The notes under the pieces: generated by a model
The model's database searches: none
Told to the model about the DNA's origin: nothing
The model's input: the letters and a program-made list of their open reading frames with translations, nothing else
Shown: one piece after another, positions 8,344 through 16,244 of the stretch
Position numbering within the stretch: the stretch's first letter is position 1
Layout of the letters: each line of letters begins with the position of its first letter
From: Clostridiaceae bacterium
GTDB taxonomy: Bacteria; Bacillota; Clostridia; Lachnospirales; Lachnospiraceae
Direction: 5' to 3'
DNA length: 64,000 nt
NCBI GenBank assembly: GCA_910574345.1
Contig: CAJSZV010000019.1
Coordinates: 1 to 64,000, forward strand
Position numbers and translations under genes: made by a program

Positions 8344-9834
8344 ATGATCTATAATTTTAATCTTGGGATAGGCTGGGCATCCAGCGGAGTGGAGTATGCA
8401 CAGAGCTATCGGGCGGCAATGCTGAGAAATATAGGAGCCGATGCAAAGTTTATATTTACGGACATGTTTGTCTCTGAGAATATTGAGCACATGACACGAA
8501 ATATCGGATTTCTGGATTCGGAGATCATATGGCTGTATACGTTTTTTACGGATCAAAAGATTGCTCCCGTTTCGTATACATTAAATGACTTGAAGGAAAC
8601 TCTTCCTTCAGGAAGCTATACTTATACAAGAAACCAAAAGACAGGAAGAATCATGTTTCAGGGGACCAATAATTTTTATACGGTTTACTTTACAGACGAG
8701 AAGTCGGACCGGGTTCACAGAGTGGAGATGGTCTCCGGAGGCTTTCTGATCCGGAAGGATTATTTTACTTACAGCAGAGTATTCACGGAATATTATGCGC
8801 CTCTGGATAAGAAGGCTCATATGTATCTTCGGCGCTTTTTTAACGAGGATGGAACCGTGGCCTATGAGGAGATCAATGATGACGGCAAGGTGATGTACCA
8901 GTTTCCGGATCAGCTCATCTGCTCCAAGGAAGAGCTGGTAGGCTATATGGTGTCCAGACTGAACCTGACAAAAGACGATCTTCTGCTGATTGATCGGACT
9001 ACAGGAATCGGACAGGCGATTTTGCGCCATGCAGGGGAGGCCAGAGTAGGGATTGTCATTCATGCGGATCACTTCAGTGAAGGAGGAACCGATGAGAACT
9101 ATATCCTGTGGAATAATTATTATGAATATTCCTTTGCCATGGATAAGCATGTTGATTTTTATGTTACGGCTACCAAAGAGCAGAATGAGCTTTTAAAGGA
9201 GCAGTTCCTCAAATACAGAGGGACTGCGCCAAAGATCTATACCATACCTGTAGGCAGTCTGGATGAACTGAAATACCCTACAGTGAACCGCAGACCCTAT
9301 TCCATCCTGACAGCCTCCAGGCTGGCTGCAGAGAAACATATTGACTGGATTATTGAGGCGGTTGCAGAGGCGTGGAAAAAAGTGCCTCAGCTGTCCATGG
9401 ATATCTACGGGAAAGGCGGCGAGGAGAAGAAGCTTCGGGAGCTGATCAAAAAGCATGGAGCAGAAAATTATATCATTCTCCGGGGACAGCAGAACTTAAA
9501 GGAGGTTTACCAGGATTACGAATTATATCTGTCGGGCTCTACCAGCGAAGGATTTGGTCTGACCCTTATGGAGGCTATAGGAGGCGGACTTCCTATTATC
9601 GGCTTTGATGTGCGGTACGGTAATCCTGCCTTTATTGATGATGGTGAAAACGGATATCTCATTTCTGTGAATGAACATATGACAGCAAGGCAGAAAATTG
9701 AGGAACTGACAGACAGGCTCATACGTCTGTTTACCGAAGCAGATCTGGACAGCTTTCATGAACATTCTTATGAGAAGGCCAGGGGATTTCTTACAAAGGA
9801 GGTGGAGCTGAGATGGAAAGAGATCGTGGGTTAA
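8344..9834 (+). CDS. gtfA: O-GlcNAc transferase catalytic subunit GtfA
   Basis: About 496 residues. From the ATG at 8344 it reads MIYNFNLGIGWASSGVEYAQ, the characteristic start of GtfA; the frame extends further to TTG at 8311 and ATG at 8332 but without a well-placed ribosome site. The C-terminal GT-B domain has the nucleotide-sugar pocket SGSTSEGFGLTLMEAI with the paired glutamates of family GT4. GtfA with GtfB adds the first GlcNAc to Ser/Thr of the adhesin repeats in the cytosol. It follows secA2 closely and overlaps gtfB by 22 bases. Confidence 0.9.
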   Translation: MIYNFNLGIGWASSGVEYAQSYRAAMLRNIGADAKFIFTDMFVSENIEHMTRNIGFLDSEIIWLYTFFTDQKIAPVSYTLNDLKETLPSGSYTYTRNQKTGRIMFQGTNNFYTVYFTDEKSDRVHRVEMVSGGFLIRKDYFTYSRVFTEYYAPLDKKAHMYLRRFFNEDGTVAYEEINDDGKVMYQFPDQLICSKEELVGYMVSRLNLTKDDLLLIDRTTGIGQAILRHAGEARVGIVIHADHFSEGGTDENYILWNNYYEYSFAMDKHVDFYVTATKEQNELLKEQFLKYRGTAPKIYTIPVGSLDELKYPTVNRRPYSILTASRLAAEKHIDWIIEAVAEAWKKVPQLSMDIYGKGGEEKKLRELIKKHGAENYIILRGQQNLKEVYQDYELYLSGSTSEGFGLTLMEAIGGGLPIIGFDVRYGNPAFIDDGENGYLISVNEHMTARQKIEELTDRLIRLFTEADLDSFHEHSYEKARGFLTKEVELRWKEIVG

Positions 9835-11165
9835 CCGATACGGTTCTTTTGATGGATAACTATGGAGAAACCAGCCAGATGCTTTGCCGGTCTTTTCGAA
9901 ATTCCGGTTTTAAAGGTCCGGTGATCGTCATTGAGGATGACGGTTTTTTCCCGGAGGATGTGATCTCTGTCTATCAGTATTTCAGCGGCGATTTTAGAAA
10001 AAGCAGCAGGGTTTCAGGAAAGCCCAGATACTTTAATCAGATCAATATACCGGACTATTGGGAGATTAACGCAAGTAATGCCGAGGGAAAAGTGTATGAT
10101 CTGCATCGGGAGCGGGGACGCATCTTTTACGCAGACCCAAAACACAAAAGGCTGGTGCGGGTAGTGGACTGGATGGACGAAAGGGGAACGGTCCGGTCCA
10201 GCGACCATTATAACCGGTACGGCGCCTTGTACGCCAGAACCTTTTTTAGCAAGGACGGAAAACGTTTCTGTAAGGCGTATTTTGACGGAGAAGGACGGGA
10301 AACCCTGGTAGAGAATTTTGTGACCCACGATATTATTCTGAATCGGGGAGGCAGGGTTTATGTATTCAAAAGCAAGACGGATCTGATTTTGAAGCTTTTG
10401 GAAGAACTGGGAGCCATGGAATGCAGAATCTTTTTTAATTCCCTGTCCACTCCTCTGTTTGTATCCGAGAGGATGCCGGAGGGAAGAAAGGAGGATGTGC
10501 TGTTCTGGCAGGAAGGAGTGAGAAATGACATCCCCGGCAATATGCAGCTGATTCTCTCAGGACAGTCGAGACGGACAAAAGCTATCTGTGTACAAAGAAA
10601 AGCCAGTTATGAAAAACTGATTCAGCTGGGGGCATCAAAGGAAAAGGTGAGCCCTCTTGGGTTTGTCTATGAATACAGCAGAAAGAATACCTGCCGGAAT
10701 AAGGCCCTGATCTGTACCAATTCCGACAGGATTCAGTCATGCGAGGAGCTGATAAAGGCTCTTCCAAACATGGATTTTTATATTGCCGCCGTGACGGAAA
10801 TGTCCTCCAGACTCATGGAACTGTCCCGATATGACAATGTAAGCCTGTACCCGGCAGCACGGGCGGAAATCTTTGATGAGCTGTTTGATACCTGCGACTA
10901 CTATCTGGATATTAATTATGAAGCCGAGATCGTATCGGCGGTGAAACAGGCATTTTTGCATGATCAACTGATTCTTGGGTTTAAGCAGACATTGCATAAC
11001 AGAACATTTATTCCCAAGGAGCATGTGTTTGACAATCAAGAAGATCTGGTTGCTTTCTTAAATCAGGTTATGGACCATGAAGAGAGGATGAGAGAAGAGA
11101 TTGATTGGCAGAAAAAGGAGGCAATGTCAGAAGAGGCAGCTGCGTATGCGGCTCTTTTGAAATAA
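9813..11165 (+). CDS. gtfB: GtfB, partner subunit of the adhesin O-GlcNAc transferase
   Basis: A 450-residue protein. Near the N-terminus it has the GtfB-type stretch GPVIVIEDDGFFPEDVIS followed by YQYFSG. GtfB resembles a GT4 enzyme but serves as the acceptor-recognising partner of GtfA, binding the serine-rich substrate. The start ATG at 9813 lies inside the end of gtfA (22-base overlap) with GGAGGTGGAG just upstream, so both subunits are made in coupled fashion. No truncation is apparent. Confidence 0.88.
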   Translation: MERDRGLTDTVLLMDNYGETSQMLCRSFRNSGFKGPVIVIEDDGFFPEDVISVYQYFSGDFRKSSRVSGKPRYFNQINIPDYWEINASNAEGKVYDLHRERGRIFYADPKHKRLVRVVDWMDERGTVRSSDHYNRYGALYARTFFSKDGKRFCKAYFDGEGRETLVENFVTHDIILNRGGRVYVFKSKTDLILKLLEELGAMECRIFFNSLSTPLFVSERMPEGRKEDVLFWQEGVRNDIPGNMQLILSGQSRRTKAICVQRKASYEKLIQLGASKEKVSPLGFVYEYSRKNTCRNKALICTNSDRIQSCEELIKALPNMDFYIAAVTEMSSRLMELSRYDNVSLYPAARAEIFDELFDTCDYYLDINYEAEIVSAVKQAFLHDQLILGFKQTLHNRTFIPKEHVFDNQEDLVAFLNQVMDHEERMREEIDWQKKEAMSEEAAAYAALLK

Positions 11166-11193
11166 AATACTTTTAAATAGCAGGAGGAAAATC

Positions 11194-11355
11194 ATGTTGG
11201 GAACAGGAGTAAATGTGGTGATGTTTTTGGAACTGATACTTGCAGTGTACAGCGCGGCCCTTGTGGTTAACACGGATAAGAAGGCTTTGAAGATTGTACA
11301 TACAGTATTTGGGATTATGTGGGCGGTTCTGGCGCTGCTTAATATGTTTGCTTAA
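11194..11355 (+). CDS. Small two-helix membrane protein, candidate accessory-Sec (SecG/Asp5-like) subunit
   Basis: A 53-residue frame starting at ATG 11194 with a strong AGGAGG site (11182-11187) and ending TAA at 11353-11355. It encodes two hydrophobic helices, about residues 6-25 (VNVVMFLELILAVYSAALVV) and 34-53, separated by the short basic loop NTDKKALK. The positive-inside rule puts the loop in the cytosol and both ends outside, which is the topology of SecG. Streptococcal accessory Sec loci carry small SecE/SecG-like proteins (Asp4, Asp5) at about this place. The function is inferred from topology and context only; sequence similarity to Asp4/Asp5 was not tested. Confidence 0.6.
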   Translation: MLGTGVNVVMFLELILAVYSAALVVNTDKKALKIVHTVFGIMWAVLALLNMFA

Positions 11356-11361
11356 TGCATA

Positions 11362-11390
11362 AAGGGGCTGTTTCGCTGAGACAGCCCCTT
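11362..11390 (+). terminator. GC-rich hairpin after the small membrane gene
   Basis: AAGGGGCTGT (11362-11371) pairs with ACAGCCCCTT (11381-11390) around a 9-base loop. No T-run follows, only ATGTCTGG and then the ribosome site of the next gene. It may partially terminate, or separate the Sec part of the transcript from the glycosyltransferase genes. Confidence 0.55.
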
Positions 11391-11410
11391 ATGTCTGGAG
11401 GTAAGTGTTG

Positions 11411-11980
11411 ATGAATGTGTATATTACAAAATTGAACGGAATGTCTTTTATGAGCACAGAACAGTATGCACAGCATATGACTGCCGCCATTGCTCATACT
11501 CTCGGAATCAAAGAAATGGGGATTTACCGGTATCATGCAGACGGTGAGAGCACAGAGAACCGGGCAAGGAGACTTGACGGCATCATTGCAGGGATTTGTC
11601 CGGGGGATATGGTAATATGTCAGTTCCCTACATGGAACGGACTGGAATTTGAACGGGATCTGGTGAGACATATCAAAGCATATCATGGCCGTGTTGTGAT
11701 TTTTATCCATGATTTGGAGGCTATGATGTACGAAAATCGCCGTTCTGTGCTGCCGGACACGATAAAGCTGTACAATGAGGCGGAAGTCCTGATTGTCCCG
11801 TCTCACAGAATGAAGCGGTTTCTGACAGATCAGGGCATCAAAACGGGCATGAAATGTATCGTTCAGGAAATGTGGGATTATACAACTTCATTAAACTCTC
11901 CCGGCTCTCCAAAGCTGAAACAGGAGCTCCATTTTGCCGGAAACCCTGACAGGTTTCCCTTTTCCAATACATGGAATTAA
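11411..11980 (+). CDS. N-terminal fragment of Gtf3-like glycosyltransferase
   Basis: A 189-residue product from ATG 11411, behind the TCTGGAGG site at 11395-11401; GTG at 11405 is an alternative start. It carries the first half of a Gtf3-type sugar transferase: NVYITKLNGMS start, RRLDGIIAGICPGDMVICQFPTWNG in sense, then IFIHDLEAMM. Gtf3 enzymes extend the GlcNAc placed by GtfA/GtfB on the serine-rich adhesin. It lacks the second Rossmann half needed for donor binding, so alone it should be inactive. Confidence 0.6.
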   Translation: MNVYITKLNGMSFMSTEQYAQHMTAAIAHTLGIKEMGIYRYHADGESTENRARRLDGIIAGICPGDMVICQFPTWNGLEFERDLVRHIKAYHGRVVIFIHDLEAMMYENRRSVLPDTIKLYNEAEVLIVPSHRMKRFLTDQGIKTGMKCIVQEMWDYTTSLNSPGSPKLKQELHFAGNPDRFPFSNTWN

Positions 11981-11989
11981 GAAGTTCCT

Positions 11990-13561
11990 TTGAAAGTATA
12001 TTCCAATCAGGAATGTCAGGGAAACCATGTACGGAAAATGGGATGGATGCCGTCTGACCGGCTTCTGCTTGAATTGTCGAAGGGAGGATTCGGGCTGGTG
12101 TGGTATGGAAGCGAATACCAGCGCCGCTATCTGTCCATGAACAACAGTCTGAAACTTGGCGCCTATCTTGCCGCGGGAATACCTGTGATTATACCAAGGG
12201 GAATTTCAAGTCAGTGCATGATTGAGGAAAACCATCTGGGTATAGGGGTTGATACATTGGATGAAGCGGCAAAGACAGTAAAAAACATGACAGAGAAAGA
12301 ATATGGGGAGTATGTATCTGCGGTGTCCCGGTTTTCTCCCCTTTTGCGGCAGGGATTTTTTACAAAGAAGTGTCTTGTGGATACCATTCAGATATCCATG
12401 CGCAGGGATATGTATGTCTATTCGGAATCGGATATGGCCTGTGCCATGCCAAAGGGAAGATTTGAATATGTCTGTCTAGGCGAATCTTATGGAGGCCATC
12501 TGGCATTGTCATGGATTTTCCGGGGAGAAGCAGAAGGGTATCTGATCGCCGATGCGGACTCCGGGAGAGTCGTTGGAGAAGCGTTTTATGGCCTGGAGCA
12601 TTACTTCCTTTTGAAAAACCAGCCCAAAGACATACGGCTGATTGTAAAAGCCTATGTAAGAAGTATAAAGGGAAAACTGATTATAGCAGAGTCGGATAGG
12701 GTCCGTACAGAAAAAAAGCAGCCGGTAAAAAGCCTGGTAAGTATGGTGATCCCCGCCTATAATGCAGCAGGATTTCTTGCCAGATGCATCGATACGGTAC
12801 TGGCCCAGTCCTTTAAGGAGTTGGAGATTCTTGTGGTAAACGACGGAAGTACCGATGAGACAGGGGAGATTATTGACTGGTATCAGAAGCGATATCCTCA
12901 GGTAAAGAACCTTTATCAGTCAAACGCAGGACAGGCATTGGCCAGAAACTTAGGAGTTCGGGAGGCAGGCGGGGATTATATCGGATTTGCAGACAGCGAC
13001 GACATGATAAGACCGGATATGATAGAAAAACTGTATCATTCGATTATAAAGAATCATTGTGATATTGCCATGACCTCTGCTTATCAGATGACCAACGAAG
13101 GATATGAGGAGGTTGCAGGTTATCCCATACCAGAGGACAGGGCAATTTCCGTTGATGAGTTTTTTGACCATTACAGCAGGTATGCTTATCCTGTGGTCTG
13201 GAATAAACTGTATGACAGACTCCTTGTGAAGGAACATCCCATGCCCAAGATGACCTATGAGGACAGCGCCTGGACACCCTGCATCTTATCCTATGCAGAC
13301 AGGGTATGTTATATAAATGAGCATTTATACGAATACGACAGAATAATCCGGGATGTTACATACGTTCATACTTCCTATGCAAAGACCATGGACAAGCAGT
13401 ATGAAGACCGGAGAGACTATGTCATGTTTTTTCTTAAAAACGGCAACCCGGAGAGAAAAGATGTGCTGAAAGAGCTGGCTCTGGGATATGCGGCAGGATT
13501 TGTATATTCATTTTCTTATCCGGAATATAAAGAACTGCAGAAGGAGATAGAACAGGCATAA
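11990..13561 (+). CDS. C-terminal fragment: second half of Gtf3 domain plus GT2 glycosyltransferase domain
   Basis: Up to 523 residues if restarted at TTG 11990, ten bases after the stop; no good ribosome site precedes it. About the first 150 residues complete the Gtf3 fold (GFGLVWYG, AYLAAGIPVIIP, MIEENHLG). About 90 beta-rich residues follow, then a GT2 GT-A domain starting VSMVIPAYNA with VVNDGSTDET and the metal-binding FADSDDM. The GT2 domain is complete and could act alone if expressed; its donor sugar is unknown. Confidence 0.6.
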   Translation: MKVYSNQECQGNHVRKMGWMPSDRLLLELSKGGFGLVWYGSEYQRRYLSMNNSLKLGAYLAAGIPVIIPRGISSQCMIEENHLGIGVDTLDEAAKTVKNMTEKEYGEYVSAVSRFSPLLRQGFFTKKCLVDTIQISMRRDMYVYSESDMACAMPKGRFEYVCLGESYGGHLALSWIFRGEAEGYLIADADSGRVVGEAFYGLEHYFLLKNQPKDIRLIVKAYVRSIKGKLIIAESDRVRTEKKQPVKSLVSMVIPAYNAAGFLARCIDTVLAQSFKELEILVVNDGSTDETGEIIDWYQKRYPQVKNLYQSNAGQALARNLGVREAGGDYIGFADSDDMIRPDMIEKLYHSIIKNHCDIAMTSAYQMTNEGYEEVAGYPIPEDRAISVDEFFDHYSRYAYPVVWNKLYDRLLVKEHPMPKMTYEDSAWTPCILSYADRVCYINEHLYEYDRIIRDVTYVHTSYAKTMDKQYEDRRDYVMFFLKNGNPERKDVLKELALGYAAGFVYSFSYPEYKELQKEIEQA

Positions 13562-13594
13562 CCAAATACAGCGAATGGGAAAGCAGGAGAAAAC

Positions 13595-15733
13595 ATGAAT
13601 TTATATATTACAAAGCTGAATGCAATGGGCAATATGATACAGGATATGCAGTGGATGACAGCAGAGATCGCTCACCAGCTGGGATTCAGGGAAATGGGCA
13701 TATATTACTACAATACCAAAGGAGAGAAGCCGGAATACCGCAGCGCCAGATTCGACGGAATTATCGCAGGTATGCAGGCAGGGGATATTGTAATCTGTCA
13801 GTTTCATACCTGGAATGGATTAAGGTTTGAACGGGCTCTCGTGGAGCACATAAAAGCGTATGGCGGCCGTGTTGTAATCTTTATACAGAGCCTGGAAGCT
13901 TTGATGATTCGGGGAAGCCGCTTTATGCTGGGTGAGACGGTAGAACTATACAATCAGGCAGAGGCTGTCATTGTCCCTTCTTATGAGATGAAGAAATTTT
14001 TGCTGAATTCCGGCATCCGGTCCGGCATGAAATTCATAGTTCAGGAGATGTGGGATTATATTGCAGAAATCAGTCTCCTAAAGCATCCTGAGTTTCGGAA
14101 AGAAATTCATTGTGCAGGAGCCGGGGATGCCTCATATATTACAGAATGGAATTACGAAATACCATTGAAGGTTTACTCATCTACAGCCGCAAAAGGGCGA
14201 ACCATATACAGGATGGGCTGGATGAATAGGGAAAACCTGCTGATGAAACTGTCGGAAGGAGGATTTGGGCTGGACTGGTATGGGGATGAACAGGCCGGTG
14301 AATATATGAGATACGGCAATTCCTTTTTCTTAAGCCGGTATCTTGCAGCCGGAATTCCTGTGATTGTTCCGTCCGGAATCTCCTGCAGGAAGCTGATTGA
14401 GGAAAATCATCTGGGGTTGACGGCAGATTCTCTGGAGGAAGCCGTAAAACGGATTGATGTCATGAGCGAAGCAGAATATCAGGAATATATCCGGCATGTT
14501 AAGCAGTTTGCACCGGGCATTAGAAACGGTTATTATACAAAAAAGTGTCTGATTGAGGCCGTTCTGGCGCTGTTTCGGGAGGATATCCAAAAAACGGTGA
14601 TCCGGACAGAAGATATTTATGATTTAGATGAGTGTAAATTTACCGGGGCATCACTGAGGCGGTCCTATGGAGGAAATTTGGCTTTGTCATGGAATATGAC
14701 AGGAAAACCGGACGGCTTTCTGATCTGTGATCTGTCCGGACAGCTGATTGAAGCAACCGAAAACAGCTATCAGCATTATTCCCTCATAAAAGGATATAAA
14801 GAAGAGGATGGATTTATAGTAAACGCATATGTCAATACACAGAAAGGAAAAATGGTTGTGGCAAAAACCCCTCCCGTTTTTCTGGAAGCGGTCCCATATG
14901 AGATATGCCGGATCAGTCTGATTATGCCCGTATATAATGCGGAAGATTATGTTGCCAGAAGCATTGATACGGTGCTGGCACAAACCTTTACCGGTCTGGA
15001 ACTGATACTGGTGGATGACGGCAGTACGGATCATACACCGGATATTGTTGACTGGTACAAAGAAACATTCCCCAATGTAATTGCAATCCATCAAAGAAAT
15101 AAAGGGGTACCGGCAGCAAGAAACACAGGGATCGAGGCCGCAGGCGGAGAATACATCGCATTCATGGACAATGATGATATGCTTCGCCCGGATATGTTTG
15201 AAAAATTATATGGTTCCATTCAAAAGAATGATTGCGATATTGCAGTTACATCCATCTATCAAATCGTAAAAGGGAAATATGAAATCGGCATGCAGTGCCT
15301 GGTGGAAGAAGACAGGGCTGTCACATCAGAAGAATTTTTGCGTCAATATGCATCCAATGGATATGCATTATTTTCCATCTGGAACAAGCTGTATCGGGCT
15401 TCCCTTGTGAAAACCCATCCATTCCCTCTGATTCCCTTTGATGATGAAGCATGGACGCCTTATATCTTATCCTATGCAGATAAGATATGCTATCTGAACA
15501 GTGCTTTATATGAATATGACAGGAGTATCCGCAGCAGCACATTGGTAGATCAATGGTTTAAAAAGACAGAGCAAGAGATATTCTCTGATCATAAACGAGC
15601 AATTTTGTTTTATCTGGAACATGGCGATCCCAAACGAACAGAGTTTCTGAGAACCTTTGCAAAAAGCGAGCTGGGGCTGTTCGGGAGGACGACTGCATAT
15701 GGGGAGTACGAGAAATTGCGGGAAGAGATATAA
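13595..15733 (+). CDS. Gtf3-GT2 two-domain glycosyltransferase (intact paralog)
   Basis: A 712-residue protein starting ATG 13595 behind GCAGGAG. Residues about 1-330 form a complete Gtf3-like domain (NLYITKLNAMG, FDGIIAGMQAGDIVICQF, GGFGLDWYG, YLAAGIPVIVP). Residues about 340-430 are a beta-rich linker (SLRRSYGGNLALSW). Residues about 440-700 form a GT2 GT-A domain with LIMPVYNAEDYV, VDDGSTDHT and FMDNDDM. The context says it builds the glycan on the exported adhesin, with two transfer steps in one chain: Gtf3 enzymes add the second sugar in streptococci, and the GT2 domain could add a third. The sugars cannot be read from sequence. The gene is a tandem duplicate of the broken copy just upstream. 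Confidence 0.85.
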   Translation: MNLYITKLNAMGNMIQDMQWMTAEIAHQLGFREMGIYYYNTKGEKPEYRSARFDGIIAGMQAGDIVICQFHTWNGLRFERALVEHIKAYGGRVVIFIQSLEALMIRGSRFMLGETVELYNQAEAVIVPSYEMKKFLLNSGIRSGMKFIVQEMWDYIAEISLLKHPEFRKEIHCAGAGDASYITEWNYEIPLKVYSSTAAKGRTIYRMGWMNRENLLMKLSEGGFGLDWYGDEQAGEYMRYGNSFFLSRYLAAGIPVIVPSGISCRKLIEENHLGLTADSLEEAVKRIDVMSEAEYQEYIRHVKQFAPGIRNGYYTKKCLIEAVLALFREDIQKTVIRTEDIYDLDECKFTGASLRRSYGGNLALSWNMTGKPDGFLICDLSGQLIEATENSYQHYSLIKGYKEEDGFIVNAYVNTQKGKMVVAKTPPVFLEAVPYEICRISLIMPVYNAEDYVARSIDTVLAQTFTGLELILVDDGSTDHTPDIVDWYKETFPNVIAIHQRNKGVPAARNTGIEAAGGEYIAFMDNDDMLRPDMFEKLYGSIQKNDCDIAVTSIYQIVKGKYEIGMQCLVEEDRAVTSEEFLRQYASNGYALFSIWNKLYRASLVKTHPFPLIPFDDEAWTPYILSYADKICYLNSALYEYDRSIRSSTLVDQWFKKTEQEIFSDHKRAILFYLEHGDPKRTEFLRTFAKSELGLFGRTTAYGEYEKLREEI

Positions 15734-15815
15734 ATGTATGTGGAATATGAGAAATGCTGTGGGAGGGGATGATATGGAAGGAACAAAGTGAGAGATGTGT
15801 GATGGAGAAAGAAGC

Positions 15816-15865
15816 AAGAAATCCTTTGGGTTCTCAAAAAGTGTACTTTTTGAGAGGGTATTTTA
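15816..15865 (+). repeat. Control-region repeat element A with perfect 11-bp palindrome
   Basis: This is one of a pair of 50-bp elements. TCTCAAAAAGT (15832-15842) and ACTTTTTGAGA (15845-15855) are perfect inverted arms separated by two bases. Its left flank AAGAAATCCTTTGG is repeated exactly in element B, in the same orientation. Its 16-base core, AAAAAGTGTACTTTTT (15836-15851), equals the reverse complement of the core of element B. Confidence 0.85.
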
Positions 15866-15919
15866 CTTGTGGAAAATATCCGGGAAACGGTGAAAATATT
15901 GGAAACTGACTGATATTTA

Positions 15920-15948
15920 TTGACAATTATAGATTCTTGTAGTAGAAT
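15920..15948 (+). promoter_or_regulatory. Sigma-A promoter of the capsule operon
   Basis: TTGACA (15920-15925), a 17-base spacer and TAGAAT (15943-15948) form a near-consensus promoter reading toward the capsule genes. It lies between repeat elements A and B, so transcription would start just before element B. Confidence 0.75.
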
Positions 15949-15960
15949 GACACCTAATTA

Positions 15961-16010
15961 AAGAAATCCTTTGGATTCTTAAAAAGTACACTTTTTTGAA
16001 AAATATTTTA
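15961..16010 (+). repeat. Control-region repeat element B
   Basis: The second copy of the 50-bp element lies 145 bp downstream of element A. It shares the flank AAGAAATCCTTTGG in direct orientation, but its core AAAAAGTACACTTTTT (15981-15996) is exactly the reverse complement of the element A core. It sits just downstream of the predicted transcription start. Confidence 0.85.
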
Positions 16011-16165
16011 AATCTCCATAGGCTGTTTTTCACAGGAAAGCTGCTATGGAGCATTTAAAAAGGCCAAATAACTTCAAATAATAAATAAAAATGGAAATTA
16101 ATATATCTTTGAAGCAGTGACGCAGAACACATATATTTTATGAATTTCTATGTGGATTGACAGAA

Positions 16166-16195
16166 TTAGCTGGTATTTAAGTCAGCTGGTTTTTT
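16166..16195 (+). terminator. Possible attenuator in the capsule leader
   Basis: TTAGCTG (16166-16172) pairs with CAGCTGG (16183-16189), including two G-U pairs, around a 10-base loop, and is followed by six T residues (16190-16195). The stem is short, so termination would be weak; an antitermination control of the long operon is possible. Confidence 0.4.
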
Positions 16196-16244
16196 CATTA
16201 TTAAAATAAATTCAAATAATTATAGATATTGAGAGGTAAGGAAG

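Larger units (their letters stand above)
11411..13561 (+). pseudogene. Gtf3-GT2 fusion glycosyltransferase interrupted by an in-frame TAA
   Basis: Bases 11411-13561 are one continuous reading frame except for a TAA at 11978-11980. The translated halves align end to end with the intact paralog at 13595-15733. At the break the paralog reads WNYEIPLKVYS and this copy WN-stop-EVPLKVYS, so the stop replaces a tyrosine codon (TAC/TAT to TAA), a one-base change. Domains in order are a Gtf3-like glycosyltransferase (broken in its middle), a beta-rich linker, and a GT2 GT-A domain with NDGSTD and FADSDD. Either the gene is dead, or a truncated N-terminal piece and a weakly restarted C-terminal piece are made. 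A sequencing error is possible. Confidence 0.8.
15734..16244 (+). promoter_or_regulatory. Long leader / control region of the capsule operon
   Basis: This 511-base gene-free stretch holds, in order: repeat element A (15816-15865) containing a perfect palindrome; a sigma-A promoter (15920-15948); repeat element B (15961-16010); a hairpin CTCCATAG/CTATGGAG (16014-16021 with 16044-16051); and a weak T-tailed hairpin (16166-16195) before the ribosome site GAGGTAAGGAAG at 16233-16244. No open frame with a ribosome site was seen. Confidence 0.7.

Noticed and set aside
16157-16162. TTGACA as a second capsule promoter
   Set aside because: No acceptable -10 box is found at 16-18 bases; the sequence overlaps the weak hairpin instead.
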